From Phycisphaerales bacterium (GTDB lineage Bacteria; Planctomycetota; Phycisphaerae; Phycisphaerales; UBA1924), in NCBI GenBank assembly GCA_016742075.1, contig JACVCL010000014.1, forward strand, positions 1 to 33,498: a stretch of 33,498 bases of DNA. Direction: 5' to 3'. Under the pieces are notes generated by a model. That model had not been told where the DNA came from and made no database searches. It saw only the letters and a program-made list of their open reading frames with translations. Both the position numbers and the translations under genes were made by a program. Below are positions 18,033 through 28,147 of the stretch, piece after piece. The stretch's first letter is position 1. Each line of letters begins with the position of its first letter.

Positions 18033-19633
18033 ACGACCCGGCTTCCGCCGACCGGTCGGTCTTCCGGGACCCGCGGCCGCGCGTGCTGGGGGTGGGGCCC
18101 CGCCGTCTGGCGCCGGTGGCCTCTCGAATCCGAAGGAAGCTCGTTGTCCTGCACACCGTCTTCTCGCTGGGGCTGGCGGCCGTGCTGCTGCTGGCTCTGC
18201 GCCCCGCGGCGCGCGAGATGGTCGCTCAGGCGGAGGAGCGCGAGGCCCGTCTGGCGCTCAATCTGCTCGCCGATGCCCTCGCGGCGGCGCCGGCGATGAG
18301 GGTGGTCAGCGAGCTGCCCGAGGTCCGATCGGGCGTGGGCAGCGCGGCGGATCTGGGCATACCCGACGAACTCGCCTCCGCCGCCCGTGCCGAGCCTGGC
18401 ACGGTGATGGTGGCGCCGGCCGACGCCGACGGCTTGGGCACGCTGGCCGCCCGCTTCGACCCGGCGACGGGGGTCTTCAAGATGGCCCGGGCCGAGTCGC
18501 CGACTGCGCGGCGCTCGGTGACGAAGCTCTACATCGTGCTCACGGTGTGCCTGCTGGGCGTGTACGGGCTGATCGCGCTGACGCTGGAGCTCTTCGTACT
18601 TCCCCGGCAGCTCTACGAGCCGATCGAGCGGCTCCGCCGCGCCGACGAGGCGGTTCAGGCCGGCCGGCGGGAAGGGGAGCTCATCCCCGACCGACAGATC
18701 CCGGGTGACGAACTCGGCGACATCATGCGGAGCCGGAACGCCTCGATCCTCAAGCTTCGCGAGCAGGAGCGGCAACTCGGCGAGGCGATCGCCCGCATCG
18801 AGGAGGTCGCCTCCGAACTCCGCCGCAAGAACCACCTGCTCGAGACCGCCCGGAGAAACCTCGCGGATCAGGACCGTCTGGCCAGTCTGGGCATGATGTC
18901 GGCCGGCATCGCCCACGAACTCAACACACCCCTGGCGGTCATCAAGGGCTCCGTCGAGCGGATGGCCGAAGGCATCGAGCGGGGCCGCCCGGCCCCCGAC
19001 GCGGGGCAGGTGCAGCTGATGCTGCGGGTGGTCAGGCGGCTCGAGAAGCTGAGCGAGAGCCTGCTCGACTTCGCCCGGGTGCGCCCGCCTCGACAGGACC
19101 CGGTCTCGCTGCATGAGGTGGCCGACGAGGCGTGGACCCTGGTGAGCCTCGACCGCGACGCACGGACGGTGCGCTTCGAGAACGTGCTCTCACCCGAGGC
19201 CATGGCCGTGGGAGACGCCGATCGGCTCACCCAGGTGTTCGTCAACCTGCTGCGGAACGCCGTCGACGCCGCGGCGGGCTCGCCGGGCACGGGCAGGTGG
19301 ATCCGGGTGGCCGCCGACGGTCACGAGCGCGAGGGCCGGCGCTGGATCAGCATCACGATCGCCGACAGCGGGCCGGGCATCGATCCCTCGCTGTTCCCGC
19401 GGCTGTTCGAGCCCTTCGCCTCGACGCGCCTCGACGCCGATGGCACGGGGCTGGGACTTGCGGTCGCCGAGGGCATCGTCCGCGAGCACGGTGGTCTGCT
19501 GCTGGCCCGGAACGCCGCGCCGGGGGAGGGCGGCGCCGTCTTCGAGATCATGCTCCCGGAGCCCGAACTGCTCCCGTATGCTGCCGGCGACAGCCGCGCC
19601 GCCGACGCGGCCGGTGAGGAGCATCACGCGTGA
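18029..19633 (+). CDS. Membrane sensor histidine kinase
   Basis: This protein has 534 residues. TM1 (about 38-57) and TM2 (165-190) enclose a 105-residue periplasmic sensor of unknown ligand. A HAMP-like segment (191-245) and a coiled coil (236-285) lead to the HisKA domain with the phosphoacceptor His296 in GIAHELNTPLAVIKG. The HATPase domain has the N box NLLRNAVDAA (406-415), G1 DSGPGID (446-452), the F box around LFEPF (459-463) and G2 GTGLGLA (472-478). It autophosphorylates and should pass phosphate to the receiver encoded next. It overlaps the genes on both sides by four bases (ATGA upstream, GTGA downstream). An all-helical N-terminal tail of about 35 residues precedes TM1. Confidence 0.93.
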   Translation: MNDPASADRSVFRDPRPRVLGVGPRRLAPVASRIRRKLVVLHTVFSLGLAAVLLLALRPAAREMVAQAEEREARLALNLLADALAAAPAMRVVSELPEVRSGVGSAADLGIPDELASAARAEPGTVMVAPADADGLGTLAARFDPATGVFKMARAESPTARRSVTKLYIVLTVCLLGVYGLIALTLELFVLPRQLYEPIERLRRADEAVQAGRREGELIPDRQIPGDELGDIMRSRNASILKLREQERQLGEAIARIEEVASELRRKNHLLETARRNLADQDRLASLGMMSAGIAHELNTPLAVIKGSVERMAEGIERGRPAPDAGQVQLMLRVVRRLEKLSESLLDFARVRPPRQDPVSLHEVADEAWTLVSLDRDARTVRFENVLSPEAMAVGDADRLTQVFVNLLRNAVDAAAGSPGTGRWIRVAADGHEREGRRWISITIADSGPGIDPSLFPRLFEPFASTRLDADGTGLGLAVAEGIVREHGGLLLARNAAPGEGGAVFEIMLPEPELLPYAAGDSRAADAAGEEHHA

Positions 19634-20283
19634 ACCCCGAGCCCAATGCTCCCTCAACACCCGGCGACGGCGGCGTCGCGCCGCCGCCGCTGTCGATCGT
19701 CGCGCTCGATGATGACCCCGACTTCCGGGAGTACATCCGCGGCGTGCTGACGGCCGAGGGGCACGATGTTCGGGTGGTGTCCACACCCGACGAGCTGTTC
19801 GCGGCCAACGACGACCGGCTTCCGGACATCGTGCTTCTCGACATCAAGATGGGGCGATGGTCGGGCGAGGAGGTCCTTGCCGGGATCCGCGAGCGCTGGC
19901 CCCGGCTGTGCGTCATCGTGGTCACGGGGTATCCGTCGCTAGAGACCATGCGGCAGACCTTCAAGCTCGACGTTTTCGACTACCTGAGTAAGCCCTTCGC
20001 CATCGGAGACCTCCGGGCATCGATCGCCCAGGCCGCGGCGGCGTTCGACCTCGGCCGCCGCCCGCAGGACAGGCTCCGTGCGGTCCTCGGCCGTAGGATT
20101 CGCGCAGAACGCATCCGGAAGGACATGACGCTCAAACAGTTCAGCGAGGCCTGCGGAATCAGCGCTTCGCAGCTGTCGTCCATCGAGCGGTCCTCCCACC
20201 TGCCATCGCTGGAAACGCTGCTGAGCATCGCGTCGGCTTTGGATGCCAGACCGTCGGACTGGCTCGAAGAGTCGGGATTCTGA
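19630..20283 (+). CDS. Response regulator with receiver and XRE-type helix-turn-helix output
   Basis: This 217-residue protein starts at GTG 19630, overlapping the kinase stop (GTGA). The receiver domain at 21-140 has the acidic trio DDD (27-29), phosphoacceptor Asp71 in VLLDIKM, Thr99 and Lys121 in LSKPF. The output at about 150-213 is a Cro/CI (HTH_3) domain: RIRAERIRKDMTLKQFSEACGIS start, then SQLSSIERSSHLPSLETLL. Most response regulators use OmpR, NarL or Fis-type outputs, so a REC-XRE pairing is rare. It presumably binds DNA when phosphorylated by the adjacent kinase. Targets are unknown. It ends six bases from the convergent PTPS gene. Confidence 0.92.
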   Translation: MNPEPNAPSTPGDGGVAPPPLSIVALDDDPDFREYIRGVLTAEGHDVRVVSTPDELFAANDDRLPDIVLLDIKMGRWSGEEVLAGIRERWPRLCVIVVTGYPSLETMRQTFKLDVFDYLSKPFAIGDLRASIAQAAAAFDLGRRPQDRLRAVLGRRIRAERIRKDMTLKQFSEACGISASQLSSIERSSHLPSLETLLSIASALDARPSDWLEESGF

Positions 20284-20289
20284 TACGGA

Positions 20290-20673
20290 TTAGCCCCTTC
20301 CGCCCGGCTGGGGGCGGTACACCGCGGCACACCCGGGGGCTTCCGTCACACGCACCGAAGCGACCCTGACGTTGGGAAATGGTGTCGCGGCCAGTTCGTC
20401 GGCGATGTGCCGGGCGATCAACTCGGCCGAGGGATTGAGGCCATGGGAGAAGGGCGGCACATCATTCATCGAGCGGTTGTGGAACCGGCCGACGATCTCG
20501 CGCAGACGCCGCTCGACCGCGTGGAAGTCGCACACCAGCCCGTCCTCATCGAGACCGGCGGCGGCGAGGGTGACGGTGACGAGGAAGTCATGGCCGTGCA
20601 GCGGCTCGAGCTGGCCGCGCATCCTGATCGCGTGCGCGGCGGAGAAACGCGCCTGGATCTCGATCTCGTACAT
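20290..20673 (-). CDS. 6-pyruvoyltetrahydropterin synthase homologue, PTPS-III-like
   Basis: This 127-residue protein belongs to the PTPS/QueD fold (COG0720). Zinc ligands are His14 (FSAAHA) and the HGH pair (His26, His28). The catalytic Cys found in QueD (CxxxHGH) and in animal PTPS is absent; instead Glu23 stands in ExxHGH, the mark of PTPS-III, which replaces dihydroneopterin aldolase (FolB) in folate synthesis in some bacteria and in Plasmodium. The product would be 6-hydroxymethyl-7,8-dihydropterin from dihydroneopterin triphosphate. Other conserved residues are Asp49, His65 and Glu111. It should therefore not be named queD without testing. A TAGGAT box lies six bases before the ATG, so the mRNA may be leaderless. 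Confidence 0.85.
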   Translation of the reverse strand: MYEIEIQARFSAAHAIRMRGQLEPLHGHDFLVTVTLAAAGLDEDGLVCDFHAVERRLREIVGRFHNRSMNDVPPFSHGLNPSAELIARHIADELAATPFPNVRVASVRVTEAPGCAAVYRPQPGGRG

Positions 20674-20679
20674 CCCCGC

Positions 20680-20736
20680 ATCCTAGGGGCTCGGCCGGTG
20701 AGCGCCCGGATCGCGGCGCAGTTCCGCCAGTAGAAT
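20680..20736. promoter_or_regulatory. Divergent promoter pair between the PTPS and phosphohexomutase genes
   Basis: TAGGAT on the minus strand (20685-20680) lies six bases before the PTPS ATG at 20673. TAGAAT on the plus strand (20731-20736) lies six bases before the mutase ATG at 20743. Both -10-like boxes predict transcripts starting at or next to the start codon. No Shine-Dalgarno is seen at either gene. Confidence 0.4.
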
Positions 20737-20742
20737 GACCGG

Positions 20743-22212
20743 ATGAACGATCATGGGAACGCTCCTGCGCCGCTGATGGTCTCGGTGTCAGGGTGCCGGG
20801 GCATCGTCGGAGCTTCGCTCACGCCGGCCACGGTGGCCGGGTACGCCGGGGCGGTGGCCGCGTCGCTGCGGGCCACCGCGGGCGGCCGCGCACCGACCGT
20901 GGTTCTGGGACGCGACGGCCGTGCCGGCGGAGAGGCCGTGAAGCTCGTTGCGGCGGGCGCGCTCGCGGCGGCCGGGTGCCGCGTGATCGACATCGGCGTC
21001 GCGACCACCCCCTCCACCGGCGTCATGGTTCGGGCCTTGAAGGCCGACGGCGGCATGGTCGTCACCGCCAGCCACAATCCGGCTGAATGGAACGGCCTGA
21101 AGGGCATCACCTCCCGCGGGTGTGCGCCGCCGCCGGAAGAGGCCAGAGCCATCGCCGAGCGCTTCCGCTCGCCCCATCCTTCGGCCCCCCACTCCCCGCA
21201 CGAGCGGCTCTGGGCACCCTTCGACGGCGTTGGCGAGGTGCTCCGCGACGACACCGCCGAGGCCCGGCACGTCGACGCTGTGCTGGGGGCGCTCGAGCGG
21301 ATCATCCCGGTTTCGTCGCTCCGGCAAGCGCTGACCGCGGGCGGGTTCCGCGCGGTGGTCGATTCGGTCAACTGCGCCGGAGCGGCCCCTGCGCGGCGGC
21401 TGCTCGAGACGCTCGGCTGCCCCTTCATCCATCTGAACGCCGACGGCTCGGGCCGCTTCACGCACCCGCCCGAACCCACCGAGGCGCACCTGACCGATCT
21501 GGCCAGCGCCGTCCGGCTTCACAAGGCCGACATCGGCTTCGCCCAAGACCCCGACGCCGACCGCCTGGCGCTGATCGACGAGACGGGGCGGTACATCGGC
21601 GAGGAGTACACGCTGGTGCTGGGAGTCTGGGCCGTGCTCTCGGCGATGGGCGACGCGGCCCGGGGCGTTACCGTCGCCGCGAATCTCTCGACCAGCCGGA
21701 TGATCGACGACGTCGCCGCACGATTCGGCGCGTCGGTGCTCAGGACTCCGGTGGGCGAGGCAAATCTCGCCGCGGTGATGCTCGAGCGGGGATCCGCCGC
21801 GGGCGGGGAGGGCAACGGCGGGATCATCTGGCCGGCCGTGGTCCCGATCCGCGACTCGATCTCGGGCATCGCGCTCACGCTGGCGCTCATGGCCCGCGAG
21901 CGCCGGCCGCTGAGCCGGCTGGTGGCGTCGGTGCCCTCGTACGCGATCGAGAAGCGGAAGATGCCGATCCGCGACGGCCTGGCGGAGCGGGCGATCGCCG
22001 CGGTCAAGCGGCACTGGGCCGGCTCGGCGGCGATGGACGAACAAGACGGGCTGCGGCTCGACTTCCCCGCGGCGCCCGGCCGAGGCCCGGCGTGGCTCCA
22101 CGTGCGGCCCAGCAACACCGAGCCGATCTTCCGGCTCATCGCCGAAGCACCGACGGCCGACGCCGCCCGGGCCATTCTCGACGAGGCCGATCGGACGGTC
22201 GCCGCGGTCTGA
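20743..22212 (+). CDS. Alpha-D-phosphohexomutase, GlmM-like
   Basis: This 489-residue phosphohexomutase has all family motifs: the phosphoserine loop TASHNP (108-113, Ser110), the metal loop DPDADR (269-274), the sugar loop EGNGG (356-360) and the phosphate loop RPSNTEP (455-461). It moves phosphate between C6 and C1 of a hexose or hexosamine through a 1,6-bisphosphate. The EGNGG loop fits glucosamine mutases (GlmM) or archaeal-type PMM/PGM better than mannose-specific enzymes, so glucosamine-6-phosphate to glucosamine-1-phosphate for UDP-GlcNAc is the first guess. It is somewhat longer than bacterial GlmM (about 445). It stands alone, convergent with the TIGR03790-like gene, with a leaderless-type start. 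Confidence 0.88.
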   Translation: MNDHGNAPAPLMVSVSGCRGIVGASLTPATVAGYAGAVAASLRATAGGRAPTVVLGRDGRAGGEAVKLVAAGALAAAGCRVIDIGVATTPSTGVMVRALKADGGMVVTASHNPAEWNGLKGITSRGCAPPPEEARAIAERFRSPHPSAPHSPHERLWAPFDGVGEVLRDDTAEARHVDAVLGALERIIPVSSLRQALTAGGFRAVVDSVNCAGAAPARRLLETLGCPFIHLNADGSGRFTHPPEPTEAHLTDLASAVRLHKADIGFAQDPDADRLALIDETGRYIGEEYTLVLGVWAVLSAMGDAARGVTVAANLSTSRMIDDVAARFGASVLRTPVGEANLAAVMLERGSAAGGEGNGGIIWPAVVPIRDSISGIALTLALMARERRPLSRLVASVPSYAIEKRKMPIRDGLAERAIAAVKRHWAGSAAMDEQDGLRLDFPAAPGRGPAWLHVRPSNTEPIFRLIAEAPTADAARAILDEADRTVAAV

Positions 22213-22227
22213 CCGGACCCGCCCCGC

Positions 22228-23733
22228 TCAGCGCCCGACGAGCATGCCCGACGTCTCGTTGGCGCGGGCCGCGGCCTGCACCGCCTGCCGGTCGGCGTCG
22301 TTGATCAGGAAGTCGCAGTTGGCATCAATCGGAACGTCGTGCCATGCGTACACGTCTTCGATGTTCACGGTCCCGTTGCCGTCGGCGTCGAGCGGATTGC
22401 TCGCGACGACGATCCGGGCCAGTGGGTTGCCGAGCGGCGTGATCTGCCAGGAGAGCCCCGGCATGGCGCTGTAGGCCGCCTCCACCCAGGTACGGCCGGA
22501 GTTCAGGAAGTTGATGCGCAGGAACTCCATCCGCGGTATCGAGAACGTGAAGGGCTCGGCCACCGAGCCGAAGGTGAAGGACCCGCCGCGGGTGATGAAG
22601 TCGAGCGCCTGGCCCTGGCCGCGGTTGCCGCCCGTGACGATCGACTCTCCGCTGAACGACTCGTACGCCACGCAGACCGCGGCCGGATGGAACGTGAAGT
22701 TCTGGATGTACGCCGTGCCGCCAGAGGGGCTGAAACCGCAGACGTTCGGGTCGACGAAGATGGCGTGATTCACGCCGTACGTGCCGTAGAACAGGATCGG
22801 GCGCGTCGGCTGCGGCATGAACTGCTGGACCACGAAGTCGATCGTCTGATCGAACGTGGTGGCCCAGCCGGCAGCGCTCAGGTTGTTGTTGCAGAGCTGA
22901 AAGTCACTGGAGTTCACGAACAGCGGCGGGAACGAGTCGTCGTCGAGCGCCCCGCACTCGACGCGGAAGCGATCGAAGAGGCTCTGAACCTGGCAGCGCG
23001 ACAGCACGATGCGGCGCGAGCGGCCGATGAGCTTCTGCACCTCCTGCACGGCCGTCGTGGCCGCGCCGGGGGCCGCGTCGAGGCGCATCACCAGGTAGAT
23101 CCCGCCGGGCGTCAGCCCCGTGATCTGCCACGCCTGATTGGGCGCCGCCCCCTGGGCGCTGAACGTCCTCTGGGTCTTGACCGCCGAACGCGAGAACTGG
23201 CGGATGTTCGAGAACGACGCCAGATACGGGTTCTGCACGATCCCCGAGTAGCGGTTGGGCAGGCCCGACGTGGTGCCCGCCGTGGACTCGAGATCCTGCT
23301 GCAGGAGCGTGAGTTCGCTCTCCACGCTCGCGATCGTGCACCCGAGCGAGAACTCGCCGGTTCCGGCGATGCGGGCGGGCATGCCCCGGGTGGTCACGAT
23401 CGCGCAGATCTGCTGAGACAGGTCGTTGCCCGTGCTCGTGCCGTTGATGAAGTCAAGGATCGGCTGGCGCACCGCCGAGAGGTACGTGGGGCGGTCGATC
23501 TGCCAACCGTTGGTCGGATCGGGCGCGGCGATCGCCGCGTTGTCGAGGTTGAGCTGGACCACGTTCGGGTACACCGCGACGTACGCGTTCCGGATGGCCA
23601 GCGACTCGGCGTTCTGGGAGTTGTAGACCAGCAGAAGGTTCTGCTGCTGAAGGGCCGTGCCCTGGGCGTGTACCTGGGCCACGCCCGCGGCGGCGACGGC
23701 GGCGGCGACGATCGTGCTTCGGAGGTTGATCAT
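22228..23733 (-). CDS. Secreted TIGR03790-like protein with C-terminal dockerin-like repeats
   Basis: This 501-residue protein has a signal peptide (MINLRSTIVAAAVAAAGVAQVHA). The mature N-terminal LLLVYNSQNAESLAIRNAY and the late AAYSAMPGLSWQITPLGNPLARIV patterns resemble the TIGR03790 family, which is common in planctomycetes and has no known function. Residues from about 446 carry two EF-hand-like loops, DADGNGTVNIEDVYAW and DANCDFLINDADRQAV, which fit a dockerin type I repeat binding calcium. Several Cys residues could form disulfides after export. Dockerins dock to cohesins or act as calcium-stabilised tails; no cohesin is in this window. No clear Shine-Dalgarno is seen. Confidence 0.75.
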   Translation of the reverse strand: MINLRSTIVAAAVAAAGVAQVHAQGTALQQQNLLLVYNSQNAESLAIRNAYVAVYPNVVQLNLDNAAIAAPDPTNGWQIDRPTYLSAVRQPILDFINGTSTGNDLSQQICAIVTTRGMPARIAGTGEFSLGCTIASVESELTLLQQDLESTAGTTSGLPNRYSGIVQNPYLASFSNIRQFSRSAVKTQRTFSAQGAAPNQAWQITGLTPGGIYLVMRLDAAPGAATTAVQEVQKLIGRSRRIVLSRCQVQSLFDRFRVECGALDDDSFPPLFVNSSDFQLCNNNLSAAGWATTFDQTIDFVVQQFMPQPTRPILFYGTYGVNHAIFVDPNVCGFSPSGGTAYIQNFTFHPAAVCVAYESFSGESIVTGGNRGQGQALDFITRGGSFTFGSVAEPFTFSIPRMEFLRINFLNSGRTWVEAAYSAMPGLSWQITPLGNPLARIVVASNPLDADGNGTVNIEDVYAWHDVPIDANCDFLINDADRQAVQAAARANETSGMLVGR

Positions 23734-24007
23734 GGTGGTCGGGCCGGTCGTCGGCGAGTGCCCCTGGTCCTCGAGTGCATCCGGGCGCTCGCCGTCTGGT
23801 CAACGATACTTCGAAGGCCCGCCGGATCGAGCCGGAACACGGAAATTTGGCCCATCGGTCGGGCCTCTCGACCCGATTTTCGGTCGCGCCGGCAGGTCCG
23901 GCATCCATCGGCACGGGCGGAACCCCAACGCAGGGCCAGGAAGTTGGAACCCGCCACGAATGGGTTATCGGCGCTTGGCGCGAGCCCGGCCTCCCGACAT
24001 GCGGGCG
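23734..24007. other. Gap between ftsH and the TIGR03790-like gene
   Basis: In these 274 bases I see no gene. A weak inverted repeat (AACCC at 23948-23952, GGGTT at 23962-23966) lies past the ftsH stop and has no T tract. The promoter of the minus-strand secreted gene should be here, but no clear box stands out. Confidence 0.4.
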
Positions 24008-26095
<2,088 letters not shown>

Positions 26096-26269
26096 CGTGG
26101 GTGCCGTCCGGTGAGCGAGCGAACCGCGGTTCTCGGGCCACTCCCGCCCGAACGCAGACAGAGGCTTCGGATCGGCGTTCTGCGCGGCAAACAGTAGGCG
26201 ACAGCCCCCCGGGGGCCGAGCCAATCCCGAACGAGGAGTTCCACGGCTATGCCACAAACAGGGGGATTT

Positions 26270-27970
26270 TCAGCCCCGTCCCGCGATCGCGCCGGTGAGC
26301 ACGCCGAGCCAGCGATCGACGTGTTCCGGCTGAACGTCGCCCATCGTGGCAACCTGCACGAGGTGGCGGGCAGAGAGGTAGCCGCTCTGCCCGCCGACAT
26401 GGAACCCGTGGCGACGACACAGCCTCACGAACTGCTCGTTGCCGTCACCGAACGGCCGGGCGAACGTGGTGACCGGCGGGGCGGCGGAGCGGTCGTCGGC
26501 CAGCGGGCTGATCCCCATCGAGCGGAGGCCGTCGCGGATCATCGTGCCCAGCCGACGCTGGAGCGCGAAACGGGCCTCAGCACGTTCGGCCGTGGCGAAG
26601 GAATCGAGGGCCGTCTTCAGGGCGATCAGCGGGGCGGAGGGCACGGTGAACCGTGGCCCGCGGGTGGAGACGGTGGCGCCCACGTCCAGCACAGTCGGCA
26701 CCCGGCGGCCGTCGGATCCGGCCACGGCCGCGTCTGAGGCGAAGACGAAGGAGAGGCCGGCGAACGAGCCCAAGGCCTTGCCCGACGCCGAGGAGGCGAG
26801 ATGGATCCGCCGCAGATCGACCGGAACCGCGCCGAGTGACGAGGTCGCGTCGAGGCAGACCCGGGCCCTCGGCGCGACCGAGAGCAGGCCGTCGATGTCG
26901 TTCAGAACACCCGTCGAAGTCTCGATGTGCGTGCCCCAGATCCACTGGGAGGCGCCGCCGCCGTCGATGACGCGGCGGAGCCCCGCGAGGTCCCACGGCC
27001 GGCCCCACTCCGACCGCACAACGGCGAATTTCAGCCCGGCGCGCTCCGCTTGCCTGACGAGGCGCTCGCCGAACTCGCCGTTGACCAGCACCACGCCGTG
27101 CCCGAGCGTCGGATCGGCGGCGAGCGTGGCGGCGACGGCGTCGTTGGCCAGCGTCGCCGAGCCGGTGAACATCGCCACGTGTGGGGCCCCCGTAAGCCGC
27201 GAGAGCGACGCACGGACGTCCTCGAAGGCCTCGAGGAACTTCGGGCTGCGGTGGTAGATCGGGGGACGCCGGTAGGCGCGCCGCACTTCGCCCGAGATCT
27301 GCACCGGGCCCGGGGTCAGCCAGATCGCTGGCGATGGCCGCCCGCCCCGCCGGGCGTGGCGTTCGGCCAGCCGGTGACGCAGGCGAACGAACGTCCGCAT
27401 CAGCGTGGAGGGAGGCTGGCTGACGTCGAGGACCATCGGGATGAAACGGGCCTCGCCCGACTCGACCGGTGGGCCGATGGGGCTGAAGCCGAGGTGGCGG
27501 TAGAGCTTTTCACGCTGCTCGAAACCGGAGATCACCAGGTGCGAGTATCCCGCACGCCGGGCGTGCGAGAGCAGGCAGAACCCCAGCCCGGCGAACACCA
27601 CGCTGTGCCGGTCGTCGCCCCGCACCGCCAGCAGCCGCACCTCCAGAGGGCGGGGCGCGACACTCGCGAGCACCGAGGGATCGGCGAGCTTGCTCGCCAC
27701 CGAGAAGGGCGGCCGGTCGTGCACCGACACCATCCCGATGACGCTTCCGCTTCGCTTGGCGACGAAGTACAGGTTTTTGTCGTGGAACTTGTCGACCAGC
27801 CGACCGTCGCCGGTGGCCTGATGCTGCCGGATCTCGTCGACGAATGTCGCGTGGTTCAGGCGGTGGATCTGCTCGAAGTCGTCGGGGGTGGTCGCTTGGC
27901 CGAACGTGAACGGACCGACGCGGATATCCGCGGGCGGCGCGAGCGACGGGCTGACGGCGTTCACGACCAT
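26270..27970 (-). CDS. Fusion of a GNAT/autoinducer-synthase-like domain and a class V aminotransferase
   Basis: This protein has 566 residues and two enzyme-like halves. Residues 20-185 look like a GNAT acyltransferase, near the FeeM/acyl-homoserine-lactone-synthase type: IHRLNHATFVDEIRQHQ, then DKNLYFVAKRSGSVIGMVSVHDRPPF, later LLSHARRAGYSHLVISGF and LYRHLGFSPIG. Residues 215-560 are a class V PLP aminotransferase of the alanine-glyoxylate/phosphonate type: LTPGPVQIS (218-226), FTGSATLANDAVAATL (268-283), DATSSLGAVPVDL (374-386, with Asp374) and SGKALGSFAGLSF (396-408, with PLP lysine Lys398). It may make an amino compound and acylate it, or use the GNAT half for regulation. The product is unknown. 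TAAACT about 95 bases upstream is a possible -10. Confidence 0.8.
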   Translation of the reverse strand: MVVNAVSPSLAPPADIRVGPFTFGQATTPDDFEQIHRLNHATFVDEIRQHQATGDGRLVDKFHDKNLYFVAKRSGSVIGMVSVHDRPPFSVASKLADPSVLASVAPRPLEVRLLAVRGDDRHSVVFAGLGFCLLSHARRAGYSHLVISGFEQREKLYRHLGFSPIGPPVESGEARFIPMVLDVSQPPSTLMRTFVRLRHRLAERHARRGGRPSPAIWLTPGPVQISGEVRRAYRRPPIYHRSPKFLEAFEDVRASLSRLTGAPHVAMFTGSATLANDAVAATLAADPTLGHGVVLVNGEFGERLVRQAERAGLKFAVVRSEWGRPWDLAGLRRVIDGGGASQWIWGTHIETSTGVLNDIDGLLSVAPRARVCLDATSSLGAVPVDLRRIHLASSASGKALGSFAGLSFVFASDAAVAGSDGRRVPTVLDVGATVSTRGPRFTVPSAPLIALKTALDSFATAERAEARFALQRRLGTMIRDGLRSMGISPLADDRSAAPPVTTFARPFGDGNEQFVRLCRRHGFHVGGQSGYLSARHLVQVATMGDVQPEHVDRWLGVLTGAIAGRG

Positions 27971-28065
27971 TGGGGTGACCCATCCCCTCGAGCGAGGGCG
28001 GCTGGCACGGGTGCGAAGTTCTCGCCAAGGACCTGTGAGAATCGTGCCGCCGTATTGTTAGTGAG

Positions 28066-28093
28066 AGTTTACCAGCGGTTGCAGACAGGCGAA
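28066..28093 (-). promoter_or_regulatory. Candidate promoter for the GNAT/aminotransferase fusion
   Basis: TAAACT at 28071-28066 on the minus strand, with a loose -35 (TTCGCC) 16 bases upstream, would give a leader of about 90 bases before ATG 27970. The 177-base gap to lptE otherwise holds no gene. The -35 is poor, so this is tentative. Confidence 0.3.
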
Positions 28094-28147
28094 ATCCCCG
28101 TCGCGAATCGGGCGACCCCGACTGATATCCCCAAAACAAGTGACGGA

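Noticed and set aside
18121-18140. A TCGAATCC string resembling a tRNA T-loop
   Set aside because: It lies within the histidine kinase coding sequence and no cloverleaf can be drawn around it.
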